From Nitriliruptoraceae bacterium (GTDB lineage: Bacteria; Actinomycetota; Nitriliruptoria; Nitriliruptorales; Nitriliruptoraceae): DNA of 40,621 nt. This document shows, one piece after another, positions 16,505 through 25,421 of this stretch. Below the pieces are notes generated by a model. It had not been told where the DNA came from, did not search any database, and saw nothing but the letters and a program-made list of their open reading frames with translations. A program made the position numbers and the translations under genes. The DNA lies in the NCBI GenBank assembly GCA_003558435.1, contig PWLR01000197.1, positions 1-40,621 of the forward strand, read 5' to 3'. Numbering within the stretch: the stretch's first letter is position 1; the number at the start of each line of letters is the position of its first letter.

Positions 16505-17707
16505 TCACCGGGTGAGGAGCTCGGCGATGCGTGCGATCCCCTCGGCGAGGTCGTCGTCGCCGAGTGCGTACGAGAGCCTGACGTAACCCGGGGATCCGAA
16601 CGCCTCTCCCGGCACGACCGCGACCTTGGCCTCTTCGAGCAGGACCTCCGTCAGCTCCAAGGTCGTGTCGACCCGGCGGCCGGCGATGTCCCGGCCGAGG
16701 ACGCCCTCGAACGACGGGAAGACGTAGAACGCTCCCTCCGGCTCGACCACGGCGATCCCGTCGATCGCTGACAGCGCATCCACCGCGTAGCGGCGTCGCC
16801 GATCGAAGGCGGTGCGCATGTCCACGACGGCGTCCTGGGGGCCCGTCAGCGCGGCCAGAGCCGCTGCTTGCGCCACGTTGCACACGTTGGAGGTGATCTG
16901 GCTCTGCAGCTTGCCCATGCCCTTGGCGATCGCCAGGGGGGCCACGGCCCAACCGACGCGCCAACCCGTCATCGCGTAGGTCTTGGCGACCCCGTCGGTG
17001 ATGATGGTCCGTTCGGCGGCTGCCGGTGCGACCTCCGGCAGGGAGCTGAAGGTGGCATCGCCGTAGACGAGCTGTCGGTAGATCTCGTCGGTGATCACCC
17101 AGATGCCGTGTGCGGCCGCCCACTCCCCGATCGCGGCGATCTCGTCGGCCGGGTAGACCGCACCGGTCGGGTTCGAAGGCGAGACGAACACCAGCGCCTT
17201 GGTGCGAGCCGTACGGTGCGCCTCGAGCTGCTCGACGGTGGTCTGGAAGTTCGTGTCCTTGGTGGTGGACAGCGTCACCGGGACCCCTCCGGCCAGCCGG
17301 ATCTGCTCCGGATAGCTCACTCAGTAGGGGGCAGGCACGAGCACCTCGTCACCCGGATCGAGCAGCGCCATGAAGATGTTGTACAGCGCGTGTTTGCCGC
17401 CGTTGGCGATCACCACCTGCTCGGGCGCGACCGCCTGTCCGGAGCTCTTGGCGGTCACCTCGGCGATCGCGGCGCGTAGTGCGGGAAGCCCAGCGGCCGG
17501 GGTGTAGCGGTGGTTCACCGGGTCCGCCGCGGCGCGCTGAGCGGCCTCGACGATGTGGGGGGGAGTCGGGAAATCCGGTTCGCCGGCGCCGAAACCGATG
17601 ACCGGTTCACCGGCGGCCTTGAGCGCCTTCGCCTTAGCCGTCACGGCCAGCGTGGGGGACTCTTCCATGTCGCGGATGCGCTGGGACAAGGACATGCGGC
17701 TGCTCAC
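16505..17707 (-). pseudogene. Class I aspartate/aromatic aminotransferase interrupted by an in-frame TGA
   Basis: Two adjacent frames join without any shift. The upstream part (17707-17321) encodes [29 protein letters not shown] and ends VPAPY; the downstream part (17320-16505) resumes with [12 protein letters not shown]. The codon between is TGA (17323-17321), where the family has the Trp of PYWVSYP that stacks on pyridoxal phosphate, so TGG became TGA by one base. The rest is intact: NPTGAVYP, the Lys region [16 protein letters not shown] and the C-terminal [11 protein letters not shown]. The whole length (400 residues from GTG 17707, or 396 from ATG 17695) is normal. A GTG follows the stop directly, so restart is conceivable, but the truncated parts would lack the Trp. 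A sequencing error must be excluded. Confidence 0.85.
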
Positions 17708-17825
17708 TTTGGGTCGAGGTCGGAACTGAGCCTATCCCGGTCGGCGTGGTGTTCCGGCCGCTCGGGTTGGCGCCCCGCCCGGCCGCGCGGTTGACTCCCC
17801 GTCCCGACCGCGACGAGGCGTCCCC

Positions 17826-18941
17826 GTGTCCGATCTGCAGATCCCCACCGAGCTCTTGCCCGCAGACGGCCGGTTCGGTTGCGGCCCCAGCAAGGTGCGT
17901 CCCGAGGCCGTCGCCCGGTTGTCCGAGGTCGCAGACACCCTGCTCGGCACCTCACACCGCAAGCCCAGGGTCAAGGACCAGGTGCGTCGCCTCCAGGACG
18001 GCCTCGCGCAGCTGTTCGCTCTACCGGCGGGCTACGAGGTCCTGGTGACCCTCGGCGGTGCGACGGCCTTCTGGGATGCGGCCGCGTTCGGTCTGGTCGA
18101 ACAGCGGGCCCGGCACTACGTCTTCGGGGAGTTCAGTGGCAAGTTCGCTGCCTCGACGTCCGCGGCGCCCTGGCTCGCGGAACCCGATCTGGTCGGTGCC
18201 GAACCCGGTTCGTTGCCCGTCTCCGGTCCAGCGCCCGGATGTGATGTGCAGGCGTTCACCCACAACGAGACCTCGACCGGGGTGATGCAGCTGCCCCAGC
18301 GTCACGACGATGCGCTCGTGCTGGTCGATGCCACGTCCGGGGCGGGGGGCCTGCCGTTCGTCGTCGAGGACACCGACGTCTACTACTTCAGCCTGCAGAA
18401 GGGCTTCGCGTCCGAGGGCGGGCTGACCGTGGCGCTGCTGTCCCCGGCGGCGATCGCGCGCATCGAGTCGATCGCGGCCTCGGACCGCTATGTCCCGGCG
18501 TTCTTCGATCTGGCCACGGCCCTCGACAACAGCCGCAAGCACCAGACCTACAACACGGTCTCGATCTCGACGGTGTTCCTCGCCGCCGAGCAGGTCGACT
18601 GGATGTTGAGCGAGTTCGGGGACCTCGATGCCGTGGTCGCGGCGCAACGTTCGAAGGCCGCGACGATCTACGACTGGGCCGGTGCCCGGGACTGGGCGAG
18701 CCCGTTCGTCACCGACCCGTCGGCCCGGTCGTTGGTGGTCGCGACGATCGACCTCGACGCGTCCGTCAGTGCCGACGAGATCAACGCCGTGCTCCGGGCG
18801 AACGGGGTGCTCGACACCGACGCCTATCGCAAGCTCGGTCGCAACCAGTTGCGCGTCGGGATGTTCCCGGCCGTCGACGCCGCCGACCTGCAGGCCTACA
18901 CCGCCGCCGTCGACTGGGTGGTCGAGCGCATCGGCGCGTAG
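17826..18941 (+). CDS. serC: Phosphoserine aminotransferase (actinobacterial type)
   Basis: A pyridoxal-phosphate enzyme for serine synthesis: 3-phosphohydroxypyruvate plus glutamate to phosphoserine. It has 371 residues from GTG 17826. The N-terminus has the actinobacterial signature LLPADGRFGCGPSKVR (10-25) and LLGTSHRKPRVK (39-50). The cofactor lysine is K192 in YYFSLQKGFASEGG. HNETSTGV (146-153) contacts phosphate and substrate, and RKHQTYNTVSI lies near 238. The C-terminus with LRVGMFPAVD is complete. It is divergent from the broken aminotransferase, with a 118-bp gap between them. Confidence 0.95.
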   Translation: MSDLQIPTELLPADGRFGCGPSKVRPEAVARLSEVADTLLGTSHRKPRVKDQVRRLQDGLAQLFALPAGYEVLVTLGGATAFWDAAAFGLVEQRARHYVFGEFSGKFAASTSAAPWLAEPDLVGAEPGSLPVSGPAPGCDVQAFTHNETSTGVMQLPQRHDDALVLVDATSGAGGLPFVVEDTDVYYFSLQKGFASEGGLTVALLSPAAIARIESIAASDRYVPAFFDLATALDNSRKHQTYNTVSISTVFLAAEQVDWMLSEFGDLDAVVAAQRSKAATIYDWAGARDWASPFVTDPSARSLVVATIDLDASVSADEINAVLRANGVLDTDAYRKLGRNQLRVGMFPAVDAADLQAYTAAVDWVVERIGA

Positions 18942-18993
18942 CGGCGGGAGCACGCAGCCGAGACGGAGCGCATCGGCGCGTCGCGGCGGGAGC
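18924..18993 (+). repeat. 28-bp direct repeat at the end of serC
   Basis: 18924-18951 and 18966-18993 are identical except for one base (TAG in the first, TCG in the second). The first copy holds the serC stop codon. It looks like a small tandem duplication of the gene end with a 42-bp offset. Confidence 0.8.
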
Positions 18994-18999
18994 CACGCC

Positions 19000-19539
19000 T
19001 CAGGTGCCGAGCCCGAACAGATCCGGTAGGTCGTCCGGGTCGACGAACGACTCGATCCCGTAGACGGTGGCCACGGCAGCGAGCCCGGCCCACAGCACGA
19101 TGCCGCCCAGCAACCACCCGAGGGTCGGCCTCCGGGTCGACCCGGCGGCCAGGGCCGCCAATGCGGCCACGTGGACCCCGGTCAGTAGCGGTCCGAGCAG
19201 CGCGAGCCCCGGCAGCCCGAAGCGCCCATAGAGACGTCGTGCCCGTCCGCCGCGGCCGGCCGGGTCGTCCGGCTCGGCGCTCGGTTCGGATCGGGCAGCG
19301 TCCGAGTCCACGTGCGATGGATCGGTCCGCCGGTGTCGACGATCACGCCACCACGACCGTAGACGGTCGCCGCCGAGGACCAGAGGCACCAAGGTCGTGG
19401 CGTTGCCGGCCGCGCCCACGACGACCGTGGGGATCGCCGGCAACCCGGCGACGATGCCGGCCGGCACCACCAGCAGTACCTCGAGCCAGGGGATCGCCGC
19501 AGCGACGAACACCGTCACGTAGGCCGCGAGTTCACTCAT
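19000..19539 (-). CDS. Small multidrug-export-like membrane protein (PF06695-type)
   Basis: A 179-residue membrane protein. The N-terminus AIPWLEVLLVVPAGIVAGLP (about 15-34) is the family's hallmark. It is followed by a Gly/Ala-rich segment with GNATT and a long charged cytoplasmic loop (about 60-103, many Arg/Asp/Glu). Next comes RFGLPGLALLGPLLTGVHVA (about 106-125), which resembles the re-entrant GxxGPxxxG region, and two more hydrophobic segments. Four or five membrane passes in all. The family name suggests drug export, but no substrate is established. It ends convergently with serC. Confidence 0.75.
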   Translation of the reverse strand: MSELAAYVTVFVAAAIPWLEVLLVVPAGIVAGLPAIPTVVVGAAGNATTLVPLVLGGDRLRSWWRDRRHRRTDPSHVDSDAARSEPSAEPDDPAGRGGRARRLYGRFGLPGLALLGPLLTGVHVAALAALAAGSTRRPTLGWLLGGIVLWAGLAAVATVYGIESFVDPDDLPDLFGLGT

Positions 19540-19614
19540 GTGTGCCCCGGTGGTTGCGGGCGAAGCTCCTCGAACGCCCTTCGCGGTTCGAGGGCGTCGG
19601 TGTCGGAGCGGTGA

Positions 19615-20592
19615 TCAGGGGAGCTCGCCGCGTACGCGCTCGGCGGCATCGGTGCCGTACACGCGACCCAGGCGTTCGCAGAACTCGTCGGCGTCCAGTT
19701 CGTATTCCTGGGTCCCGATGTGTTCCAGCACGTAGGTCGCCACCATCGAACCGATCTGAGCGCTGGGCTCGAGCCCCAGGCCCCAGGCGAGTCCGGCGAG
19801 GAAGCCGGCACGGAACGCGTCGCCGACGCCGGTCGGATCGGTGCGTTGCTGCTCGGGAGCGGCCAGCACCTCACAGACCACGCCATCGGAGGTCTCGATG
19901 ATGCAGCCCTTGGCGCCCAAGGTGGTGATGCGGGTACCCACGCGAGCGAGTACATCGTCGGATGACCATCCCGTCTTGGTCTCGAGCAGGGCCTTCTCGT
20001 AGTCGTTGGTCACCAGGTAGGTGGCTCCGTCGACGAGCTTTCGCACCTGGGGGCCTTCCATCCGGGCGAGCTGTTGTCCCGGATCGGCCATGAACGGCAA
20101 CCCCAGCTGTCGGCATTCCACGGTGTGGCGCACCATGGCTTCCGGGTCGTTGGGCGAGATGACGACGAGGTCGAGCACGCCGAGCCGCTCCGCGATCGGC
20201 GCCAACTCGATGAAGCGGGCCTCCTCCATCGCGCCGGTGTAGAACGACGCCATCTGGTTCTGGTCGAGGTCGGTGGTGCACAGGAACCTTGCGGTGTGCT
20301 TGAGCTCCGAGACGCGGACCCCGGAGGTGTCGACACCGTGCCGCTTGAGCCATGACCGGTAGTCGGTGTTGAAGTCCTCGCCGACCGCGGCGACCAGCAC
20401 CGGGCTCTGGCCCAGCTGTGCGAGACCGAACGAGATGTTGGCCGCGACCCCGCCGCGGCGCACCTCGAGTTCGTCCACGAGGAACGACAGGCTGACGCGG
20501 TCGAGTTGATCAGCGACGAGCTGCTCGGAGAAGCGACCGGGGAAGGTCATCAGGTAGTCGGTGGCGATCGAGCCGGTAACGGCGATGCGCAC
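19615..20592 (-). CDS. adoK: Adenosine kinase, PfkB family (AdoK type)
   Basis: Phosphorylates adenosine to AMP. It has 325 residues from GTG 20592. The sequence closely follows the mycobacterial adenosine kinase pattern: IAVTGSIATDYLMTFPGRFS (3-22), RRGGVAANISFGL (45-57), HTARFLCTTD (99-108), SPNDPEAM (146-153), ADPGQQLARM (169-178), YLVTNDYE (192-199) and the anion-hole motif DPTGVGDAFRAGF (252-264) with catalytic D258. It differs from generic ribokinases along the whole length. It would use adenosine from AhcY and from imported nucleosides. It is divergent from the lysine aminotransferase gene. Confidence 0.92.
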   Translation of the reverse strand: MRIAVTGSIATDYLMTFPGRFSEQLVADQLDRVSLSFLVDELEVRRGGVAANISFGLAQLGQSPVLVAAVGEDFNTDYRSWLKRHGVDTSGVRVSELKHTARFLCTTDLDQNQMASFYTGAMEEARFIELAPIAERLGVLDLVVISPNDPEAMVRHTVECRQLGLPFMADPGQQLARMEGPQVRKLVDGATYLVTNDYEKALLETKTGWSSDDVLARVGTRITTLGAKGCIIETSDGVVCEVLAAPEQQRTDPTGVGDAFRAGFLAGLAWGLGLEPSAQIGSMVATYVLEHIGTQEYELDADEFCERLGRVYGTDAAERVRGELP

Positions 20593-20744
20593 GGGGCAGG
20601 CCTCGTTCGGGGGCGGGGGACTGACGGAGGGTAATCGGCGGCGACCGTGGAGGGTGACGGGGTCGTGATGGCTGCGCCGAGGCTCCCGGAGCGCAGGTGT
20701 GCGCCTATCGGGCGCGGTGTCGCGGGGGGCCTGCTGCCGACGCA

Positions 20745-20750
20745 TAGCGT
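20745..20750 (+). promoter_or_regulatory. Putative -10 element (TAGCGT) for lat
   Basis: TAGCGT lies 27 nt before the lat ATG, giving a leader of about 20 nt that just holds the AAGGAG ribosome site (20765-20770). The spacing makes this one of the better promoter guesses in the window. Confidence 0.45.
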
Positions 20751-20777
20751 GGCCCGACACGCCGAAGGAGACAACCC

Positions 20778-22157
20778 ATGGTCAGCACCCACCGATCCGC
20801 TGCGAAGCCGGCGGTCCGAGCCGCTGCTCATGGCCCGAGCGATGTTCCGGCCGCTGAGGTCATGGCCCATCTGCAGCGTCATCTCCTCGTCGACGGCTAC
20901 GACTTCGTCCTGGACCTCGATGCCAGTGCCGGCTCGACGCTCGTGGATGCCAGAACGGGCACGGCCTACCTCGATCTGTTCACCTTCTTCGCCTCCAACG
21001 CGCTCGGGATGAACCACCCGGCGCTGACCACGCCCGAGGTGCAGGCGCGCCTGGGCCGGGCCGGGACCCACAAGCCGTCCAACTCCGACGTCTACACCGT
21101 GGAGCTCGCGACGTTCGTCGACACCTTCGCGCGCGTGCTCGGTGACCCGGCGTTGCCCTACCTGTTCCTGGTGGAGGGGGGCGGGCTCGCGGTGGAGAAC
21201 GCGCTCAAGACGGCGTTCGACTTCAAGTCGCGACACAACGAACGCGCGGGACGCGACCCGTCGCTCGGGAGCCGGGCCCTGCACCTCGCGGGGGCGTTCC
21301 ACGGCCGCACGGGCTACACGATGAGTCTGACCAATACCGACCCGAACAAGGTGTCGAGGTTCCCGAAGTTCGACTGGCCGCGCATCGACACCCCGGCGCT
21401 GGCGTTCCCGCTGGAGCCCAACGCGGACACCAACCGGGCGGCGGAGGATCAGGCGCTACGCCAGGCCCGTGACGCGTTCGCGACCCATGCGCACGACATC
21501 GCCTGCGTGATCGCGGAACCCATCCAGGGCGAGGGCGGCGATCGCCACCTCTCGGCGCGGTTCCTCGCCGAGCTGCAGGCACTCGCCCACGGCAACGACG
21601 CACTGTTCGTGCTGGACGAGGTCCAGACGGGTGTGGGGATGACCGGGACCGCCTGGGCCTACCAGCAGCTGGAGCTCCAGCCGGACGTCGTGGCCTTCGG
21701 CAAGAAGACCCACGTGTGCGGGATCATGGCAGGCGGGCGGTTGGACGACATCGACGACCACGTCTTCGCGACCTCGTCACGGATCAACTCGACGTTCGGC
21801 GGGGGATTGGTCGACATGGTCCGAGCCACCGTGATGCTCCAGGTGATCGAACGCGACCGGTTGATGGATCGTGCCACCAGCCTGGGCCGGCGGCTGCTGG
21901 CCGGGCTCATCGACCTCCAGGCCAGGTACGGCGCGGTGACCGGGGCCCGGGGTCGCGGCCTGATGTGCGCGATCGATCTGCCCGATCCCGCGCTGCGCGA
22001 CGCCGTGACCTCCCGGATGTTCACCGAGGAGCACGTCTTCCTGCTCGGATCGGGGACGCGTACGGTGCGGTTCCGGCCCACGCTGACCGTCACGGAGGAC
22101 GAGCTCGATGCCGGCTTGGCCGCGCTCGATCGCACCCTGAAGCTCGTCGTCGGCTGA
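20778..22157 (+). CDS. lat: L-lysine 6-aminotransferase
   Basis: Transfers the epsilon-amino group of lysine to 2-oxoglutarate, giving 2-aminoadipate 6-semialdehyde. It has 459 residues from ATG 20778, with AAGGAG seven bases upstream. Diagnostic stretches are DLFTFFASNALGMNHPAL (66-83), HKPSNSDVYTVE (98-109), FLVEGGGLAVENALKTAFD (130-148), AGAFHGRTGYTMSLTNTDP (171-189), AEPIQGEGGD (246-255), VLDEVQTGVGMTGT (278-291) and the cofactor Lys in FGKKTHVCGI (308-317). The first 25 residues are a variable extension. The next gene encodes the dehydrogenase for its product 71 bp downstream, so they form one pathway unit. Confidence 0.93.
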   Translation: MVSTHRSAAKPAVRAAAHGPSDVPAAEVMAHLQRHLLVDGYDFVLDLDASAGSTLVDARTGTAYLDLFTFFASNALGMNHPALTTPEVQARLGRAGTHKPSNSDVYTVELATFVDTFARVLGDPALPYLFLVEGGGLAVENALKTAFDFKSRHNERAGRDPSLGSRALHLAGAFHGRTGYTMSLTNTDPNKVSRFPKFDWPRIDTPALAFPLEPNADTNRAAEDQALRQARDAFATHAHDIACVIAEPIQGEGGDRHLSARFLAELQALAHGNDALFVLDEVQTGVGMTGTAWAYQQLELQPDVVAFGKKTHVCGIMAGGRLDDIDDHVFATSSRINSTFGGGLVDMVRATVMLQVIERDRLMDRATSLGRRLLAGLIDLQARYGAVTGARGRGLMCAIDLPDPALRDAVTSRMFTEEHVFLLGSGTRTVRFRPTLTVTEDELDAGLAALDRTLKLVVG

Positions 22158-22228
22158 TCACCTCGCAGACCTGCGCCGATGTCCGGCAGCGACACACCGC
22201 CCCAGATCCCTCGTTCCCAGGAGCCATC

Positions 22229-23788
22229 ATGTCCGACCCCCAGATCCGCGAGCTGCACTCCGTGCTCGACGGCCGACCCGTCTCTGCGGGGAGCTCGCCG
22301 GTCGAGCTCACCGACCCCGCCCACCTCGACACCGTGGTCAGCCGCGTGCACCTCGGCGACGCGGACACCTTCGCCCGGGCGGCCGAGCTGGCGCACGCCG
22401 CCCAGCCCGCGTGGGCGTCGGTCCCGGCACCGGTACGTGGGGTGGCCATCCACGACCTGGGCCGCATCCTCGCGGAGAACAAGACCGCCCTCGCGACCGT
22501 GATCACCCGCGAGATCGGCAAGCCCTTCCCCGAGGCGCTCGGTGAGGTCCAGGAGGCGATCGACACCTGCATCTTCTTCGCCTCGGAAGGTCGCCGGCTG
22601 TACGGCATGACGGTGCCCTCCGAGATGCCCGACAAGGAACTGTTCACCTACCGCAAGCCGGTCGGGACGATGGCGGTCATCACGGCGGGCAACTTCCCCA
22701 TGGCCGTGCCCTCCTGGTACATCGTCCCGGCACTGGTCGCCGGCAACGCGATCGTGTGGAAGCCCGCCGAGTACGCGCCGGGGGTCGCCGACGCCTTCTC
22801 GCGCTGCATCCGCGCGGCCGGGATCCCCGACGGTGTGCTCCAGCTCGTTCTGGCCGGTGGAGCCGACACCTCACAGGGCCTGGAGACCGCGCTGAGCGCC
22901 GGGCACCTGCAGAAGGTCGGGTTCACGGGTTCCTCCGCCGTGGGCCGGGACATCGGGGCGATGTGTGGTCGCCACCTGGTCTCGCCGGTGCTCGAACTCG
23001 GCGGCAAGAACCCACTGGTCGTCATGCCCGACGCCGATCTCGATCTGGCGGTCGAGGGTGCGCTGTTCTCCGGTTTCGGCACCGCAGGACAGCGCTGCAC
23101 CTCGCTGGGCGTCGTCATCACGCACGGATCGATCCATGACGAGTTCCTGCGCCGGTTCACCACGGCGGTCGAGAGGGCCGTCATCGGCGACCCGATGCAG
23201 GCCGTGCTCTACGGCCCGATGATCAGCGAACGCTTCGATGCGAACTACACGCGGTGGCTCGACGAGATCCAGCCACACCACACCGTGTCGGGTTCCAGCG
23301 CGATCGGCCGGATCAGTTCCGCGTCACCCCGGGCCGGCTTCCTCGGCGACCCCGATGCCGGGCTCTACCAGCACCCGGTGATCGTGGACGGGGTGACCCT
23401 CGACGATCGGCTCTACCAGGAGGAGACGTTCGGTCCGATCGCACCGGTCGCGACGTTCGACGACTTCGACGAGGCGCTCCTGCTGGCCAACGCCCACGGG
23501 TACGGCCTGTCGGCGTCGATCTACACCACCGATCCGGCGCACGCGTTCCGCTTCCGCGAAGGGGTCACCGCCGGGATGCTCAGCGTCAACAACTCGACCT
23601 CGGGGGCCGAGGCCCATCTGCCGTTCGGCGGCAACGGCAAGTCGGGGACCGGGGCACGCCAGTCCGGCGTGTGGGTGCTCGATCAGGTGACGACCTGGCA
23701 ATCGATGAACTGGGACCACTCGGGCAAGCTGCAGAAGGCGCAGATGGACGTGGCCGCGATCGAGGCGGACCCGAGTTTCCGCATCTGA
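22229..23788 (+). CDS. Aldehyde dehydrogenase, likely aminoadipate-semialdehyde dehydrogenase
   Basis: An NAD(P)-dependent aldehyde dehydrogenase of 519 residues from ATG 22229 (AGGAG five bases upstream). The catalytic set is complete: N155 in TAGNFP, FTGSSAVG (232-239) for the cofactor, E256 in LELGGKNP and C290 in GQRCTS. Its overall pattern resembles the ALDH7 group. Directly behind lat, it should oxidise 2-aminoadipate 6-semialdehyde (or its cyclic form) to 2-aminoadipate. That substrate is inferred from context, not from a unique motif. A strong terminator follows the gene. Confidence 0.88.
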   Translation: MSDPQIRELHSVLDGRPVSAGSSPVELTDPAHLDTVVSRVHLGDADTFARAAELAHAAQPAWASVPAPVRGVAIHDLGRILAENKTALATVITREIGKPFPEALGEVQEAIDTCIFFASEGRRLYGMTVPSEMPDKELFTYRKPVGTMAVITAGNFPMAVPSWYIVPALVAGNAIVWKPAEYAPGVADAFSRCIRAAGIPDGVLQLVLAGGADTSQGLETALSAGHLQKVGFTGSSAVGRDIGAMCGRHLVSPVLELGGKNPLVVMPDADLDLAVEGALFSGFGTAGQRCTSLGVVITHGSIHDEFLRRFTTAVERAVIGDPMQAVLYGPMISERFDANYTRWLDEIQPHHTVSGSSAIGRISSASPRAGFLGDPDAGLYQHPVIVDGVTLDDRLYQEETFGPIAPVATFDDFDEALLLANAHGYGLSASIYTTDPAHAFRFREGVTAGMLSVNNSTSGAEAHLPFGGNGKSGTGARQSGVWVLDQVTTWQSMNWDHSGKLQKAQMDVAAIEADPSFRI

Positions 23789-23814
23789 CCGGCGACCGGG
23801 CGTCAGCCACGAGC

Positions 23815-23844
23815 GACGGCCGGACCCTTCCGGGTCCGGCCGTC
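23815..23844 (+). terminator. Hairpin terminator after the lysine-degradation pair
   Basis: GACGGCCGGACCC (23815-23827), the loop TTCC and GGGTCCGGCCGTC (23832-23844) form a perfect 13-bp stem 27 nt after the stop. It lies between convergent genes and could serve both. Confidence 0.8.
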
Positions 23845-23898
23845 GTCGGTGTCTGCTGGTCCGAGCAGGACCGCCTGGCGGCTGCTCGAGCGGTCAGC

Positions 23899-24753
23899 TC
23901 ACGTTCCGCGCTGGTCCTGGCGGGACTCCTCGAGACCGGCGAGGTCGACCTCTTCCCTCGAGACGTCCTCGTCGACGGTCTCCTCGTCGACGTGGGTCTC
24001 CTTGTCGAGACGTACCCGTTCCTTCGGAACGGTCTTCTTCTCGACGTGGACCTCCTCCTGCGTCAGTTCGACCTCGTGCTCCTCCTCGGAGAGGGCCGGT
24101 CCGTCGGTGGCCTCATCGATGTTGGCCGAGTCGACGGGCTCCCGCTCGATCGTGACCTCTTCACGCTCGACGGGGACGGTCTTGGTGACGTGGTCGGTCA
24201 CCACATGCTTGCGCAGGCGCGCCTTGCCCGCGGGCTTCTCCCGCTTGGTGATCTCCAGTTCCTCTTCGGAACGGGTCATGGCGTCGTCGGTCTCCGGACC
24301 GGAGGTGTCGCGCCCGACGGTGCCGGCGGTGTCGCGTCCAACGGTGTCGGCGGTGTCGCGCCCGACGGTGCCGGTGGTGTCCGGGGTCTCGGTCGTGCGG
24401 GCCACGTCCGTGCGGTCACCGGTGGTCTCGTGGGCGGAGGGAGCTTGGAGCCCGTAGTAGCGGTACAGCTCATCCTCCTCGTCGGGGCTGAGGTGCCCGT
24501 CGGGGTCCATGTTCGGGGCGTCCTTGACCTTGTCCTTGGTCGCCGCGACCTTCAGGTCCTCGCCGGTGATGTCGGCCTGGTCGAGCGGGACGAACGAGGA
24601 CTTGAGGCCGAACAGTCCGGTGTTGACCAGGGCGAAGCTCGGTTCGCCGGTGGCGTCGTCGACGTAGACCTCGTCGACCTTGCCGATGTTCTCGCCGTCG
24701 CTGCCGACCACGTTCATGCCCGGCAGTCGATCGAGTTGCTGGCTCTCGATCAT
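23899..24753 (-). CDS. PRC-barrel and DUF2382 (YsnF/AvaK-type) protein
   Basis: A 284-residue, highly acidic cytoplasmic protein. Residues 1-75 form a PRC-barrel (GMNVVGSDGENIGKVDEVYV, then FALVNTGLFGLKSSFVPL). A linker (about 75-160) contains three repeats of TVGRDTA. The C-terminal DUF2382 domain (about 160-275) is typical: LEITKREKPAGKARLRKHV, VPVEREEVTIEREPV and HVEKKTVPKERVRL. Proteins of this build are associated with general stress responses in bacteria, but the molecular role is unknown. ATG 24753 follows GAGGGAG by five bases. No partner gene is adjacent. Confidence 0.9.
   Translation of the reverse strand: MIESQQLDRLPGMNVVGSDGENIGKVDEVYVDDATGEPSFALVNTGLFGLKSSFVPLDQADITGEDLKVAATKDKVKDAPNMDPDGHLSPDEEDELYRYYGLQAPSAHETTGDRTDVARTTETPDTTGTVGRDTADTVGRDTAGTVGRDTSGPETDDAMTRSEEELEITKREKPAGKARLRKHVVTDHVTKTVPVEREEVTIEREPVDSANIDEATDGPALSEEEHEVELTQEEVHVEKKTVPKERVRLDKETHVDEETVDEDVSREEVDLAGLEESRQDQRGT
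24305..24376 (-). repeat. Three 24-bp in-frame repeats in the PRC/DUF2382 linker
   Basis: Units begin at 24305, 24329 and 24353 and encode eight residues each (TVGRDTA plus one). They lengthen the flexible linker between the two domains and are likely to vary in copy number. Confidence 0.75.
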
Positions 24754-25016
24754 GCGTACTCCCTCTCATCGTGATGTTGGTGTGGTCTGGTGTTGATGGG
24801 GCCATCGGGGGCCGCTGCCCGCGTGGAAGCCCACGACCGCATCCGATGTCCCGCATCCAATGGGGTCGGGGACCCCGGCGTCCGGAACTGGACGCCTGAG
24901 CGTCGGGGGACCGCACCCAGCACAACGTGGTGGTCGGCCGATCCGTCACCTACCCGCGTAGGTGGCCGGCCGGGTCCTGCCGACCGGGGCATGCAGGCCC
25001 CGACGCCCGGCGACGC

Positions 25017-25232
25017 TCAGGACGACGGCGGATCGGCGGCGACCTCGACGACACCCTCGACCTCGGCATGCGAGTCGGGAGCGCTGATCATCCAGTCGAG
25101 AGCGTCCTCGTCGATGCCTTCGAGGTATTCCTCGGCCCGCGCGACGGCGTCCTCAGGAGCGTCCACGTCGTCGATATCGACGTACGCGGTCTCCCAGACC
25201 CGTCGGCAGATCTGTACCCGATAGGTGCCCAT
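25017..25232 (-). CDS. Small acidic protein of unknown function
   Basis: A 71-residue protein from ATG 25232. It begins with a short strand-like segment (TYRVQICRRVWETAYVDID, 3-21), then a helical acidic part (DAVARAEEYLEGIDEDAL, about 28-45) and an acidic tail. One Cys; no membrane segment. The pattern of strand, acidic spacer and helix with AEEYLEG is reminiscent of short DpnD/PcfM-like folds, but I cannot assign it. It stands alone between PRC/DUF2382 and PAC2 on the same strand. The 263 bp downstream hold only a 7-bp hairpin (GGCGTCC/GGACGCC). Confidence 0.6.
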   Translation of the reverse strand: MGTYRVQICRRVWETAYVDIDDVDAPEDAVARAEEYLEGIDEDALDWMISAPDSHAEVEGVVEVAADPPSS

Positions 25233-25421
25233 ACGTTCGTCCTCGTCGGTCGTCCGGTGCGGCGTGGCCGACCACCGGCGGCTCGCAGGCCACCGGTCAG
25301 GTGGGTCGACACACGTCGCCGCAGGGTGGAGCAGGCACCGTTGCCGCGGAAGGGCCGTCCGACGGGGACGGGTGTGGCGTCCGAACGGTGGTGGCGAGCA
25401 CCGGGCCGACGACGCGGGGCA

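Noticed and set aside
17321-17323. UGA recoded as tryptophan across the genome
   Set aside because: TGA ends many genes here, often in ATGA overlaps, so a general code change does not fit. The single site is better explained by mutation or error.
23254-24774. Plus-strand open frame across the ALDH end and the PRC/DUF2382 gene
   Set aside because: It overlaps two well-supported genes and is repetitive Val/Leu/Gly sequence mirrored from the opposite strand.
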